DNA from: Tridacna crocea
Lineage: Eukaryota; Mollusca; Bivalvia; Cardiida; Cardiidae
Direction of reading: 5' to 3'
DNA length: 64,000 nt
NCBI GenBank assembly: GCA_943736015.1
Contig: OX031058.1
Span: 24,081,001 to 24,145,000 of the forward strand
Every line of letters starts with the position of its first letter. Positions within the stretch are counted from its first letter, which is position 1. Under the pieces are notes generated by a model that had not been told where the DNA came from, searched no databases, and saw nothing but the letters and a program-made list of their open reading frames with translations. This document shows, piece by piece, positions 42,594-54,245 of this stretch. The position numbers were made by a program, and so were the translations under genes.

Positions 42594-42786
42594 CAGAGCT
42601 CCAGATAGAGGGAGTGATTTCGATTTCAAAATTAAATATATTAATTATTCTTCACTAAACCCTTTGTTGTATGTACGTATTAGATTTGTCTCATTGAGAC
42701 GATTCTAATGAGTAGCCACAACATAGAGTTTCAAAGAGAAATAATGGATTTAGAATACCATCACTCCCTCTTATCTGGAGCTCTGT
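42594..42786. mobile_element. CAGAGCTCCAGATA palindromic MITE, copy 2
   Basis: Ends CAGAGCTCCAGATAGAGG and TCTTATCTGGAGCTCTG: full inverted ends, better kept than copy 1. Confidence 0.74.
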
Positions 42787-43813
42787 CTATCTATATGTCT
42801 ACTTATATATTCAGCATAAAGGTCAGGATAAGGTTAAATGAAGTAGGCAATACAGTCAAAGGAAGTCAATACTGTTAGTCTGTTGAAAAACCATTCCAAC
42901 GCATTGTAGACCTAAAAGTCGTGCAGGATCTATATATTAAATCTAGAAGCAGAAGAATCAAAGTAACTACAATAATCGCCTTATTACCAAAAATCAACTG
43001 GGCGAGAAGAGCATTTTGATCTTGTATAGATCTATCCTGTTCCCAGTATATGACATTTATCTATTATAAACTTAAGGTATAACTAACGTTTTAAAAGTAA
43101 CACGATTTATTCAAATATCTATCGGTAACAAAGGCAATATACTCTAATCAAAGCACTGAAGGCGCCGTTTAATCTACATCAGAGAGCCAATGATATTTAT
43201 TGCATACGAATGGTTAATTGATCCAGTGGACTGACTAACCTTCCGTACCAGCTGACACAAGTTTCTTTATATTAGATGTAGGTCTGTATACACGTATGCA
43301 TATACGGTAGCGTCAAAGCGAGCCTGGGTATTGTTGCCAAAATCTGAAAGTAGAATGCGATGAGTGCATGCGTATCAACAGCATTTGGTCCCGGTCGGAA
43401 CGACGACATGTCCACAAAAATGTCGTCGAAGATGAGTGTATGTGCGAAATTTGTATAATTGGGCCACCGAGAAAGTCTGTTCAACATATAGCATTCAGTC
43501 ATACCAGTTCCTTTCAAATCAAGATTCACCTAGAGTTGATCACTGTATCAAAGTCATCGTTCATTTTTATACGTGTCTCTACAATCAACTAACGTACCAC
43601 GTTAGCAATAAAAAATTAAGAGAGAGTGACGATGTAACGCAGTTTTTCAACGTGCTAGGTGTCTTATAAAATCTGTTTGTCTGTCTGTGTCTCAGTCTGT
43701 CTGTCTTTGTCCCTTTCTCTCTGTTTGTGTCTCTGTCTATCTGTCTGTCTCAATATCAGATTATGTGACCAGTATAAAAGCTTGCTATAGGTATACGTAA
43801 TCACCATGAACAT
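42787..43813. other. No gene seen; TCTG-rich tract
   Basis: 43671-43752 is a TCTG/TGTC-rich simple repeat. The stretch is otherwise the likely 3' flank of the GNAT gene. Confidence 0.4.
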
Positions 43814-44473
43814 CTACAGTTTCTTGACATAAATTTTCGTTGACAGATTATCACCCGTGTTGGTAAAGACTACTTCACCGTTTATCCTGTAATCACTGTA
43901 CAGTACTGTATGTAGCGTTTCGAATCCAAACTTGTCGTATATTCTCTGGGAAGAAACCGATGTTCCCTCGCCAGTTACACACACAGGATCGAGTCCGAGC
44001 TCCTTAGAAAAGGCAATTGCTGCTTTCATCAATTTTGAAGCCGCACCCTGTCCCCTAAAGTCTTTATGAACACACAGAGCCAAGAAATGCACAGCTACGT
44101 CTACGTCATATCTCTGAAAAACGTCCATTTCATCTGATTTGTGTGACAGAAATCGATTTATAGCTATAAACTTTTTGTTGGTATGCTTGGAAGGGTCGAA
44201 TCTTTTACCTCTCTCGGCAAGGCCGATAATCCTGACGCCGATTATCTCGCTTGTAGTATCTGAGATTAATAATACAGAAAGGTCATCCTTCAACTTTTTC
44301 AACCAAGTTTGATAAAGTTCCTCGTCGAAATTAATTTGTATAGATTTACAAAGAGTTTCGTCCGGATAAAAATGGTATTTTAAAAATCCAATCATCTCCG
44401 GCCGTCTGGTTTCACTTGCTAGTTCCAAATGAGCACCTTGAAACACGATATCGGCTGTACACGTTTTGAAAGC
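43814..44473 (-). CDS. GNAT N-acetyltransferase, terminal exon (AANAT-like)
   Basis: 219 codons plus stop of an acetyl-CoA-dependent N-acetyltransferase. Motif A is present: strand VHFLALCV, then DFRGQGAASKL, the RxxGxA pyrophosphate loop, at exon residues 138-148; motif B follows as QRIYDKFGFET. The N-terminal HFYPDETLCKSI is typical of the arylalkylamine/dopamine N-acetyltransferase-like group of invertebrates. The open frame would start with MFLFQ, but those codons are an intron end (TTTTTATTTCAG, ends 44474), so translation begins in an upstream exon, joined in phase 0. That exon was not identified with confidence; the missing part is short. Substrate (biogenic amine, polyamine or other) cannot be told. 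Confidence 0.85.
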   Translation of the reverse strand, partial: AFKTCTADIVFQGAHLELASETRRPEMIGFLKYHFYPDETLCKSIQINFDEELYQTWLKKLKDDLSVLLISDTTSEIIGVRIIGLAERGKRFDPSKHTNKKFIAINRFLSHKSDEMDVFQRYDVDVAVHFLALCVHKDFRGQGAASKLMKAAIAFSKELGLDPVCVTGEGTSVSSQRIYDKFGFETLHTVLYSDYRINGEVVFTNTGDNLSTKIYVKKL

Positions 44474-44552
44474 CTGAAATAAAAACATGTGATGTTGAAC
44501 CCATTACTCCACGATCATTACTGTTAAAGCTTGTTGGCTTTTGCAAATATCA

Positions 44553-44690
44553 ACCCTTAAACAAACAACAAAAACTTAGACTGGTCCAAACTGAAAGCAC
44601 TTGCAGACGACAAAAACAAAAAACAAAAAAAAAAACGGAACTCAAAAATTGAAATTTGCTTCTAGCAGGGTAGAAAACTTTTCAGGCTAT
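44553..44690 (+). mobile_element. TTAA-hairpin MITE, left half
   Basis: GACTGGTCCAAACTGAAAGC, a CAAAAAC/AAAC-rich insertion, then CAGGGTAGAAAACTT where it breaks off before the hairpin. Confidence 0.6.
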
Positions 44691-46592
44691 CAAATTAGAT
44701 TTGCCAAACATTTCGACAGAGAGATAGAATTTGACGTAGGATCAAGGGCATGAAGCTCCATTTTCATAGAGCCAGGGGGTTTAATTCGTTTGCAGTTCGG
44801 TTGCCGGACTTTTGAGATCATGGCCAACTTTATCATGCAAATCAAACCCGGTAACTGTTATTTGACCGCTCTCTAAGCCAATTAAATTATGAGAGTTTGA
44901 TCCCTTTTGGCCGTGAAATCGATCACATACGGAATTATATATTGACTGGCGATCTCTGCAAACCCTTTGCACTTATAACCCGAATTTCGCGCTTCGAGTG
45001 TAGAGGGTTTCAATTTATTGAAAAACAACTCTGCGGGATATCTGGGGTTTTAAATTACTGGGGTACCAAAACTTGTAGGATTTGTTTTCCTTTCAGGTCT
45101 TACAATTTGATCTACCTCAAATTTTACCGAAAGCACGCGTTTGAAAAATTATGGTCAGCTATAGAAATGCTTTTGACCAGCATTTGTTCTTTTTCAAGCA
45201 ATGTTGTACTGCCTTAATTGATACAAATTTAATAATTTGAGCCATATTTATTGTGTTCTCTACAACTGCTTTAAATATTGGGGGCAGTCATACATTGCCA
45301 GTTCCTGAAGAGTTAAAAAAAAAAGAAAAATATCCGCTGTGCAAGTTTCTTATGATGAGACTAAAGCCGGGGGAGGAGCGCGACACGAACGCTCGAAATG
45401 TAACAGCACATATGTTTACTGCATCTTTGGAATTTTATCTCTGATTTTTTCATCATAATTTTGAATTCAATCTCTGATATTTTTATTGATTTATCAACAA
45501 AAATGGTACAATAGTAAAAATACTTCGGTCGGATATATTTCTGAATAGCTACCCACAAAGTTAAGGATATTATGAAGAGGCTTCTCTTGTTACAATGTTT
45601 TTGAAAACATTAATTTCCAACCTGTAGCATAGAGCTATTACATAGTCAGCAGATGGCATTTTATTGTAATTGTTTTGCATAGCGTCGTCACAAATACATG
45701 TACGCACATGTATATTAGGCTGGGGAATTTGTGTTGGTAGATCAGACCACACATGTATCGTCTGATCTATCATAAACAAACCAACCATATACAAACTATA
45801 TTTTTTAACCTTTATGTTCAATAGGTCAGTTCTTTATAAAATAATTTCGTCATTTTTTAGAAGAAGTCAGTGGTTTTGTGAGCACACGGTAAACATAAAT
45901 CAGCCTGCACAATATTGTTGGAAAATCAAAATTATCTTCAGGGAAGTCAGAAAGCTTATATATTGTTCTTTAATATGGCGTAGTTTTCAGTCATTTAGAA
46001 AATACATTTTTAGCCCTTTTTACACTTTTTTAAAGCAACTATCGTATTTTCTTTCTTTTTCCCTGATCGTTTGCATTGTGCCGGAGTTCTCCGATGATGA
46101 CCGAGTCTCACTGTTAGATAAGACGCCTATCGGGTATCTTGATTGGTGTTACGTAATGGTATACATTGATACATTTATACGGGGTAATCGGAAAGAAAGT
46201 ACATATATCAGGAAAAAAAATCAGACTTCTTTAGGGAGAGGAACTATATAAGCTCTGATGCTTTCGTTTCAATCCTTTTCGCAATACATGTTGTTGTAAA
46301 TGAATGATGTTAGTATATTGAATAAATTAAAACTAGATCTAAATGTTTAAACTAAGATCAGAATTTTTTTACGAGATTATATATAAGGATTTAAAGTCAA
46401 GTTTAACAAGATCTTGTATAAGGAAGTCCAATTTGCCGCCTTCTCTCTTTAGCTCTTTACTTGCAAATGTGCGATGATTAATGCATTTTCAAAAGTATTT
46501 TATGGCGACAGCTCACATATTCAAATTTCCTCGCTATTTTCAATCTGATCACAAGTATTTTCTCCCTCTCATGTGTTTTCAAAAGTCAATAA
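44691..46592. other. No gene confirmed
   Basis: Likely contains part of the GNAT intron. The open frame at 45814-46251 (+) has no domain pattern. A worn MITE fragment lies near 45130-45215. Confidence 0.35.
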
Positions 46593-46815
46593 TTTAAAAC
46601 CTTTTCCCATATGGAGAACTTTTTGACTTCCCCAACTTAGAGAAAAAGCAATTTCAGAAAATAAATCAAATGTAGCTAAATTGATATTCTTCACTTTAAA
46701 AGAGTAGAAAAACATTGTAGGAAAAGGAATCAATACTGGATATTGGTATTTCTCCTTTTCTCACAATGTTTACAAAAGGTTTTATGCAGGACCGTTGAAA
46801 TTCGGAAGTTTTACT
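46593..46815 (+). mobile_element. TTAA-hairpin MITE, decayed
   Basis: TTAAAACCTTTTCCC start, AGAAAAACATTGTAGG, hairpin centre ATACTGGATATTGGTAT; right end lost. Confidence 0.52.
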
Positions 46816-46914
46816 CCCAAAACGCAAATTGTTTTCTGCTGATTTCAGTCATATATTGATATTGATACGTCAATTTTTTTAAGCCAAAAGAATTTCGACA
46901 CATAAAATAAAACC

Positions 46915-46985
46915 GATTCGGCCCAGGATCAGACTGCTTGTTTTGTACAGTTTGTTACTGGTCTATTGACTGCATAATTATTATA
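46915..46985. mobile_element. GATCAGAC palindrome, worn
   Basis: GGCCCAGGATCAGACTGC with a degraded inverse arm. Confidence 0.4.
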
Positions 46986-47027
46986 ATGATCCAATAGTAC
47001 AACAAATTCAATCTTCTTTAGAAATAA

Positions 47028-47054
47028 AGAAAAAAAAAAAAAAAAAAAAAAAAA
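47028..47054. repeat. Poly-A tract
   Basis: About 25 A residues, followed by AAAG units. Confidence 0.85.
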
Positions 47055-47389
47055 GAAAAGAAATAAAAATGCAATTTAAAGAAATTTATGCTAACTAAAT
47101 TGAAATTATTTTCCAAAAAGAATTAAAAAAGACGATACTGGGAAGATAATGGTTTTTACAAATCTCTTAAAAGTTTTCACTGATGCAAATAATATACACG
47201 TACATGTATAAAAATTATAAATACAATCATTATATTTGGACAATGTATAAAAACAGGATCCAGGTTTAACAAAACAATACAGACAAGGTTATCATGTCAT
47301 CAGTTCTTATCTTCCCTTTATCCGTTGCTAAATCTTTTCACCCAGTTTTAAAATCTCACTTTGCTCGATACAGCATTTTTTATACAAAA

Positions 47390-47740
47390 ATTAACGATAG
47401 TGTCGTTTTTAAACTAAAATGGACGCAAGATCTCAATTTAACAAATGTAAACGAATACTTTGATCATAATCACAACAAAACATAGAATACTTCAAGACGT
47501 TATAGATTTTTTTCTTGCAATTCATTTTTATGTTATTTAGCGTCAAAAACGGCGCAAGAGCAAATTTCTTAAACCTTTCTATAGAAATAAGAAGGAGAAT
47601 GGGTCAGTAACTTTAAATCAAAATGGACGCAACTTCCCATTTTGCTACAGGAATTAAAATTATATTGAAGTAAAGTAGAGATATTACAGAATACTTCAAG
47701 ACGTTATAGATTTTAATCATTTTAGAAGAAAAATGTGTTT
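47390..47740. repeat. Diverged 204-base tandem duplication
   Basis: AAAATGGACGCAA at 47417 and 47621 and GAATACTTCAAGACGTTATA at 47485 and 47689 keep the same 204-base offset. Sequence between the shared words has diverged or been replaced. Confidence 0.6.
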
Positions 47741-49489
47741 TAGTCGATCAAAAAATTTTCCCTTCTGAATCCTATATGACAGGCCGTTATCGGAAATCCT
47801 TTCGGACCAGATAATCGATAAGTTCCAAGGAGAGTAACTCTTGCTCGACCTGCAGCTAAAAGTTGGGGATGAAACGTGTTAATAAAACTCGGCCGGGCCG
47901 CCCGATTTCTAAGGGCATCGTCCGGTCACCAGACAGCGCCCGGGCGGAGCCCGGACGATGAGCTAACTAACGGGTCTCCGATGGCCAAAAAACGTCCAGT
48001 CGCCGTCCAATTATAACTTTGTTTAAAACCTCGAACAGGCGCCGGATGGCGTCTCAAAATGCCGTCGTTCAAATTGAACTGCCACCGGACGGTCGCCGTG
48101 CGGTCCCCAGACGATTGCGTCAAAATCTCCTGAAAAACTCGCCGTCCGGCGGCAGTAGGTTATTTGTGACTGAGGGACTACTTATGAATATTCATAGGGT
48201 CGGGAAGTACCCTTATAGCCAATCGAAAGATCGATAACATAATGATAATGTTGGTCTTTCGTAGAGAGAATTATTGTTTCCTCGCGGTACGAAGTAAAGT
48301 GAGAATAGATGTCTAATTGAAAGTTGCTCGAAATGCATGTATTTCAGTTGTGCACGGGGATACCCGTGCGGTATGTGTGTAAATTAAAGTCATTCTACCA
48401 GAGAATCGCTTGCAGATAAGTCGTACTCAATTTTCGCTTGGTGGAGGACCACGTGGCGCCTTCACCATGTCTTCCGTAAAATAGTGAAACATCTTCCTAA
48501 GGCTTATGGAGCAGTAACTAAAAGAGCTGTTTTTAAACCTTGAAACCCGCATAATGGATACATTGGAGTTCATCGGCGTAGGCAGACAACTATTAAGCTT
48601 GAACATACATACGACTTAATTTGGCGTAGTATAGAAAAGTACAAGAATCATCTATTCGCCGAGGATTCTGGCGACGAGCAGAAAATTTCTCAGGCTCAAA
48701 TTCACGCTGACTGTAGACATACTAGAGAGAATGGTTGAGGACTATTCATACACCACGACACGGTCTTTTGCTACCACAGCATCTCCTACCCATCGAAACG
48801 GAGGCAAACTAGTTCGCCAACGCCATGACGAGTGTTTCAAGACTTAGAGTGGGAAACTTGGATAATAGCAGTTGAAATTTAACTTGAGTGCATTGAAATT
48901 AGAGGCCAAAGTCAGGTAAGTACCGTTTGGTCAGATTGTTGATTTTTTATTGTTTTTACATGAATAGGGCAATACACCAGCCCAAGCACTGGAAAACGTC
49001 GCTCTAAATAGTATTTTCACTCGAGCGGTATTTCCAAGGTAAAATATCGAACACTAGTAAAAAAGGGAAAAGCGGTCCAAATTTGTTTATTTTCTCTAGA
49101 CAAATTAAGCAATGAGAATAGATTGCCTTAGAAAAAGGGAGCAGAGCCAGTCTAGACATATATATACGCAGGTTTAGAATTCTTTTGTTCAATGAGGAAC
49201 ATGTTAAATAATTTAACAAAGCAGAAATTGATGCTGTTATTATTGAACTAGATCAAAAATGATATGAATATTTTAATAAGCCTGTAGACTATGATTTACT
49301 TTGAGTTTGATGAAAAGGCATTCCGAGAAATGCTGCTCTGAAGGGAACATGTATCAGCATAGTGTTTGTATTTGTACCCGTATATCTTATTCCGAAAAGT
49401 CTAAGCTTGTAGTTTGAATTGCGCAAGCATTCAGTCTTAAAAAAAATCCACCATTTTACCAATATGAAAGCTAAAATTAAACCAGGATG
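47741..49489. other. No gene confirmed; CpG-rich block
   Basis: 47880-48180 is far richer in CG than its surroundings (GTCCGG, CGCCGG, GCCGTCC words). 48200-48860 has a more even composition but no supported exon or repeat. Confidence 0.4.
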
Positions 49490-50125
49490 AAGGCACAATA
49501 GTATACTAGCATGAAGTCTTGAAGTGTACCACCTTGCAGTCTAGAAATGTACAAGCATGTAGTCTTAAAACTGTTCCATGGATTAGTCCAAAGATTTTCC
49601 TGCATACAGTCAAAATTGTTCTAGTATGTCCAGAAGTGTAATACAAGATAGTCTAAAATTGTAATGGAAGTGTACCAGTATGTAGTCTGTAAGGTTACTG
49701 GTATCATAATGTAGATAGGAAATGTAACAGCATTTAGTGTGGAATCAACATGTAGTCTGAGATTGTATCAGCGTGTAGTATGGAATTTTACCGCAGGGTA
49801 GTCTTTGAATGTACCAGCATGTGGTTTTGAAGTGTATCAACACGTAGTCTGAATGTATTAGTATGTAGTCTGAAAGTGTAAATTTAACCAGATTGCAAGA
49901 TAAAATAATCCTAGCATGTGGTCTGGAAGTGTACCACCAGATAGTTTAAAATTGTATGAAGGTGTGTCAACATGTAGTAGGGAAATGTTAAAGTATGTAG
50001 TCTTGAAGTGTACCAGCATGAAGTCTAAAATTGTAACAGTATGTCTGAAACTTTACCAGCAGTAAGTCTGAAATTGTACCAGCATTTAGTCTAATTGTAC
50101 CAACATGTACACATGTAGACTATTA
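49490..50125. repeat. Decayed ~24-base minisatellite
   Basis: About 25 degenerate units around GTACCAGCATGTAGTCTGAA, most 22-26 bases, with indels. No coding. Confidence 0.82.
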
Positions 50126-50675
50126 TTCTAAAGTCTCTCGGTAACAGCATTACAGTATTGAGTTGTTTGATTTGAGAAAGGTATAGCTAAGAAAATTTAA
50201 TTTCTTCCATTATGAAAAATAGCTCTGGAAAAAAACCGAGGTTTTCAACAAATATGGCCACTCGGCGTGCTTGTCTCCTGTGAGATATGTCATTCTGCAA
50301 TTCAGGGACGACACTATCGATCTTCGCGTTCGATTTTAATTGACAATCGTTTGGTATTATGCCAAAAATCTCTTTGAAACGCTTCTCGATTGTGGTGTTG
50401 GTGAACGACGCCAGATTTGAGATATAGCTAAGCTTGATTTGCAACGAATTACGTGATTGGATACAAACAAGTGAAAAAATAGAAATGACGGCGTATTTTG
50501 ATAAAACATAGATCTAGAATCTAGTTCAAATTTTCTCAAAGAAAAACTGAGATCACCGATCAAAATGCTTTATGAATAATTCATGAAAACGAGGAAACGC
50601 CAGCGAAATAACTACGAGTCGATTTCAGAATGAATCGAAACTGAATCAGAGAGGATTAGTTCTTGCCTAGTACTA
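50126..50675. other. No gene confirmed
   Basis: An open frame of 85 codons (50187-50444, -) has fairly even codon use but no recognised domain and no clear splice context; could be an exon. Confidence 0.35.
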
Positions 50676-50900
50676 TTAACCCATTACCACACAATCACTA
50701 CTTTTGACTTTTTTCTTGAGAAAGAAGCCTTTAGAAAACATTGTAGGAAAAGGGGAAAATGCTGGAAACCAGCATTTTCCCCTTTTTCCACAAAGTTTTC
50801 TACCCTACTGGAAACAAAGTTCAATTTTTGAGTTACGTCTATTTTGTCTTCTGCAAATGCTTTCAATGTGGACCGGTCTAAAATGTTGTTGTTAGGTAAA
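50676..50900 (-). mobile_element. TTAA-hairpin MITE
   Basis: TTAACCCATTACC start, hairpin around TGCTGGAAACCAGCA with CCCC for CTCC in the loop-side arms, end GTTAGGTAAAC. Confidence 0.72.
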
Positions 50901-50969
50901 CAAAGGAAAGAAAGGAGCGACCTGTCAATATATGACTGATGTGCCGTTGAAAGCCGACCAAAGCATCAT

Positions 50970-51203
50970 CTAACCCTTTACCACATAATCCTGTGTCTGT
51001 AAGACTGAAAAAGAAGGCTTTTGAAATCAAGTCGGGGACTGGAGAAAATGCTTGTAACCATCATTTTTCCCATTTTCCGCGTTGTTTTCTATCCTATCAA
51101 GATTCCTGTCGAAAAAGAAATTGCATCATTTGAGTCAATTTGAATTTGTCGTATGCAGATGCTTTCAATTTGGCCATGTCTAGAAATTCTGTTGTGTGCT
51201 TAA
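50970..51203 (-). mobile_element. TTAA-hairpin MITE, diverged
   Basis: TAACCCTTTACC start, left arm worn, GCAGATGCTTTCAATTTGG, end GTGTGCTTAA. Confidence 0.65.
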
Positions 51204-51798
51204 ACGTTCCACAAGCGAACAAGCAAATAACCTCATCTAGTCGATCGCTGATGTGTAATTCATACATCGGAAATATACGATCTTTTTACACAAGATAAAA
51301 TCTATACGAAATTTTCAGACGGACTCTAGGTTCTAGAGTATTTTAAGAATTACACAATTCACCTCCGATTAGAGAAAACTAAGTAAGGCTATTTTCTAAC
51401 ACCGCATTATCTATATCGTGAACATTAAGACATGGTGAATTTCTAAAGAGACTTAAAAATCTAGTCAAAGTTTAGATCATCTACAACTCGAGTGCATAAT
51501 TACAAATTGAGCTCACATGACTTCGTCGGTGTTTTATTACCACATACCACAGGCGCTTGATTTTTCAAAAAAAAAAAGTTTTTTCACTGTAGACTAGCCT
51601 GGCATTCAGGCCCTGCATTTAAGTCATTCTAATAAGCAAGGTACACAACTACAGCAAAGTCACAGAAATATGTATTGTTACTTGCCTTTCTTCTGAAATA
51701 CAGACATTCAGAACATTGAGAACACAGAGTTTTCGTTTTGCAGTTTTACTTGATGACTTTCTTTAATGAAAAGGCTCTATTTAAGGGACTGAGACCAG
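51204..51798. other. No gene seen
   Basis: Nothing supported downstream of the candidate exon. Confidence 0.35.
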
Positions 51799-51925
51799 TC
51801 TAACTGTAGACCTGTAACCTAAGATATTCATCATATAGCTGCGCTCTGATGAAAATGGGTTTTATGTGTCTCTGCAATGCATTATACCAAGCACGTCCTC
51901 GCATAATACGCAGAGCTGTAGCTAC
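51799..51925 (-). CDS. Candidate second coding exon
   Basis: Follows a good acceptor (TTGTGCTTACAG, ends 51926). Reads VATALRIMRGRAWYNALQRH and then IKPIFIRAQLYDEYL: an amphipathic, basic helical sequence with no stop until after two weak donors. The first (CTTAG|GTTACA) would leave phase 2 and fits the exon at 37292; the second (ACAG|GTCTAC) would leave phase 0 and fits the GNAT exon. The left end is therefore uncertain by about 8 bases. Confidence 0.5.
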
Positions 51926-52914
51926 CTGTAAGCACAACAGAAACACTTGCTTATTTCATAAAAGAACAGACAAATTTGCCAAAAAAAAGTCAATAGAGGC
52001 CACAATGAAGCTTCTACAATTCAAAACTCTCTGGGGAGACCCCAAACCCTCCCTGGAAATCCCCTTCCCCTCTCTCGGCACTTTGCGCCTCGGATGCAAT
52101 ACCTTCAGTTTTAGTTTTGCGTACACTTCATTTTGGGCTACAATGCTCCTGCTCTGACCCATTTTGTGCGTTGTCCGTGCATGTCATATTTTTCGAAGAT
52201 TCCACCCGTCTGGTAAGACGCATCAGTCTCCCCAAAGTTCGGGGTATTGTAGAAATACGAGGAGAAATCAGGCCTGTTTTAGCTCCAGATTTCTCCAAAC
52301 TGCTGATCATAGCTGACGTTTACTTTTGTTTGAAATTCAAAGTAACGGTTTTCGCATAGAAAAGTAGTCCGGTTCTGTACCCAGAATGCCCAAATTAGAC
52401 AGATGTGTATTTGTAAAAAAGCCATCTGGCGGGAGATAATGCCATTTTGTGTATAACAAGACCGGATCATGCGATTGGATGTTCCTTAACCCTTTCCAGA
52501 AACGAGAAAATGAAGGACTATATTGAGAACATTTGCAGACGACAAATTAAGTGTCTCAATTAATGAAATTTGCTGGTAACCAGCATTTTCTCCTTTTCCC
52601 ACAAGGTTTTCAAAAGCTCTCCTTCCCAGAGTCGTGAAAACCAGGGCTTTTATGTTAAAGAGCTAAGCATACAGAAAGTTAACTAATAGCAAACAGTGTC
52701 AACAGACTGACATAAGTCCACACTTTTTGCAAATCTCTTAAACCACCCTTTCGCATGGTATGACTCAAATGATATTTAAGTTAATCTCATATTAGGATTT
52801 TAGGGCGAGGTTTGTTCTAAATTCAACTGCCTGTGCGATAAAGGCGTATTCCCTCTACCCCCTTATGTATACGCGATACTGCAATAGATTTCTAGACTAC
52901 ATCTAGTTTCTTAC
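51926..52914 (-). other. Candidate intron with one MITE
   Basis: Between the two candidate exons. It holds the MITE at 52486 and fragments of the second GC-hairpin family near 52690-52755. Confidence 0.45.
52486..52666 (+). mobile_element. TTAA-hairpin MITE, hairpin half lost
   Basis: TTAACCCTTTCC start, AACATTTGCAGACGACAAATT, then only the right arm from GCTGGTAACCAGCATTTTC. Confidence 0.65.
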
Positions 52915-52956
52915 CTCTTCCAGGCGATCCCTTGGTTTCAGTCTGCTTCCGGCCAT
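52915..52956 (-). CDS. Candidate first coding exon
   Basis: ATG in a strong Kozak context (ACCATGG), 14 codons reading MAGSRLKPRDRLEE, then donor GTAAGA in phase 0. It joins in frame to the candidate exon ending at 51925. The product is not recognised. See the matching finding for its possible downstream partners. Confidence 0.55.
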
Positions 52957-53396
52957 GGTTATTTCATATGCCACTCAACTTCCGCTTTTCAACACAATAC
53001 AAGTAGATCTACCCTTTCTCCTGCTCAATTAATCTAAGCGAAATTGATTCCTAGCCAGTAGAAAAATAAAATCGTGTTCAGTTTTCGCAGCGGTTTTCAA
53101 CAAATCATCAAATCGGACATTGTAGATTCCAGATTATGGCACGTTTGAGCTGTATAATCTTGAATATGCACTATCCGAAATTTTAGTTTAGTCGCGTATA
53201 TAGTAGCCAAAGGGTTAGATAAAACATTATTTTGTTAATAAGAAACGTGTATATTTCTCTACATATTTACATCATATGCCACTCACAACCTTTCTACACA
53301 AAAACGCTTGAATCATTATTGTCTCACTGGCTTTCTGCAGCGGTTCACGATCGATTGTACAATACTGCCTTTAACTTTGCTGCCTTATGAATCGTG

Positions 53397-53600
53397 CTAA
53401 CCTTTACACTGCTAAGCCCGACTTTCTGATATTTGGCGGACAATGGAGATCAAGATCAGACTGCACAAAATGTGCAGTCTGATCTTGGATTTACACTATC
53501 CGATCAGGAGACACTTTTTCTCCATGAAATGTTTGAAAAAAACATTAGATCTATTCGGGTTTTACTATCGACCTGAAGTTTTTTTTCATAAACGTATGTA
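53397..53600. mobile_element. GATCAGAC palindrome element
   Basis: AGATCAAGATCAGACTGCAC / GTGCAGTCTGATCTTGGAT around AAAAT; right part CGGGTTTTACTATCGACCTG as in other long copies. Confidence 0.66.
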
Positions 53601-53675
53601 TAGATCTATCAGGATAAGAATAAACGTGGACTACTTTCTGCAGACGGCATATATTGCAGTCGTGCTGCAGAATAA

Positions 53676-53976
53676 TATGGCGCCGAGCCCCGGTAGCGTG
53701 CAGGACTCAAGAACACGGGGTCGCCGGTTCGATCCCCGATTCAGCCAATTTCTTTCCGATAGATCTAGTCATTGCGATATGATTCATTGCTCTCACACTG
53801 CTGATCATTGTTTCGACAATGATTTCGTTGGAAAATAGCCTGTTGTTTTGAAAGAATATTGTGCGGAGCACTGGTAAAAAACACATAGATAGGTGCAATG
53901 GCCGCGGCGATATAACTGAAATAATGTGAAAAATGACGTTAAACACCATAAGGTTACAATCAAACAATCAATCAAT
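53676..53976 (+). mobile_element. tRNA-derived SINE (family 2)
   Basis: Box B GCCGGTTCGATCCCCG, box A degenerate (CCCCGGTAGCGTGCAGG), 3' domain CGATATAACTGAAATAATG then GACGTTAAACACCA and a tail of AATCA units. The 3' domain is related to that of family 1, so the two share a tail module. Confidence 0.72.
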
Positions 53977-54082
53977 GTCAATCAGAACTTTATGAAAAAA
54001 AAAAACGTTTCGGCAAAAGATGTTTGAAATAAGCTATCTCTTGGATCGTCTGCTGAAAAACTGTTCAAGTATGTCAAGTGCA

Positions 54083-54190
54083 TGCCCACAGTGTAGATCA
54101 AGATCAGACTGCACAGACTATTCAATCTGATCTCGGATTTTCACCCTTTGTTTGTTAGTTGTCCTTGCACTTTCACCAGTGCAGCCTAGA
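54083..54190. mobile_element. GATCAGAC palindrome element
   Basis: GTGTAGATCAAGATCAGACT / TTCAATCTGATCTCGGAT with flank GTTAGTTGTCCTTGCACTTT. Confidence 0.6.
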
Positions 54191-54245
54191 ATTGGCTTTA
54201 TTGTATCTCTGGCTCTCCTTTCTGACTAAACTAGAGCTTTCACTG

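Noticed and set aside
45814-46251. 145-codon plus-strand open frame
   Set aside because: No domain, no splice or start context, aromatic- and Ile-rich as expected of AT-rich chance frames.
48168-48440. Possible solo LTR-like stretch (TG..CA limits, TATGAATATTCAT, TGGTGGAGG just after)
   Set aside because: No second copy, no target duplication and no retroelement domain nearby; composition alone is too weak.
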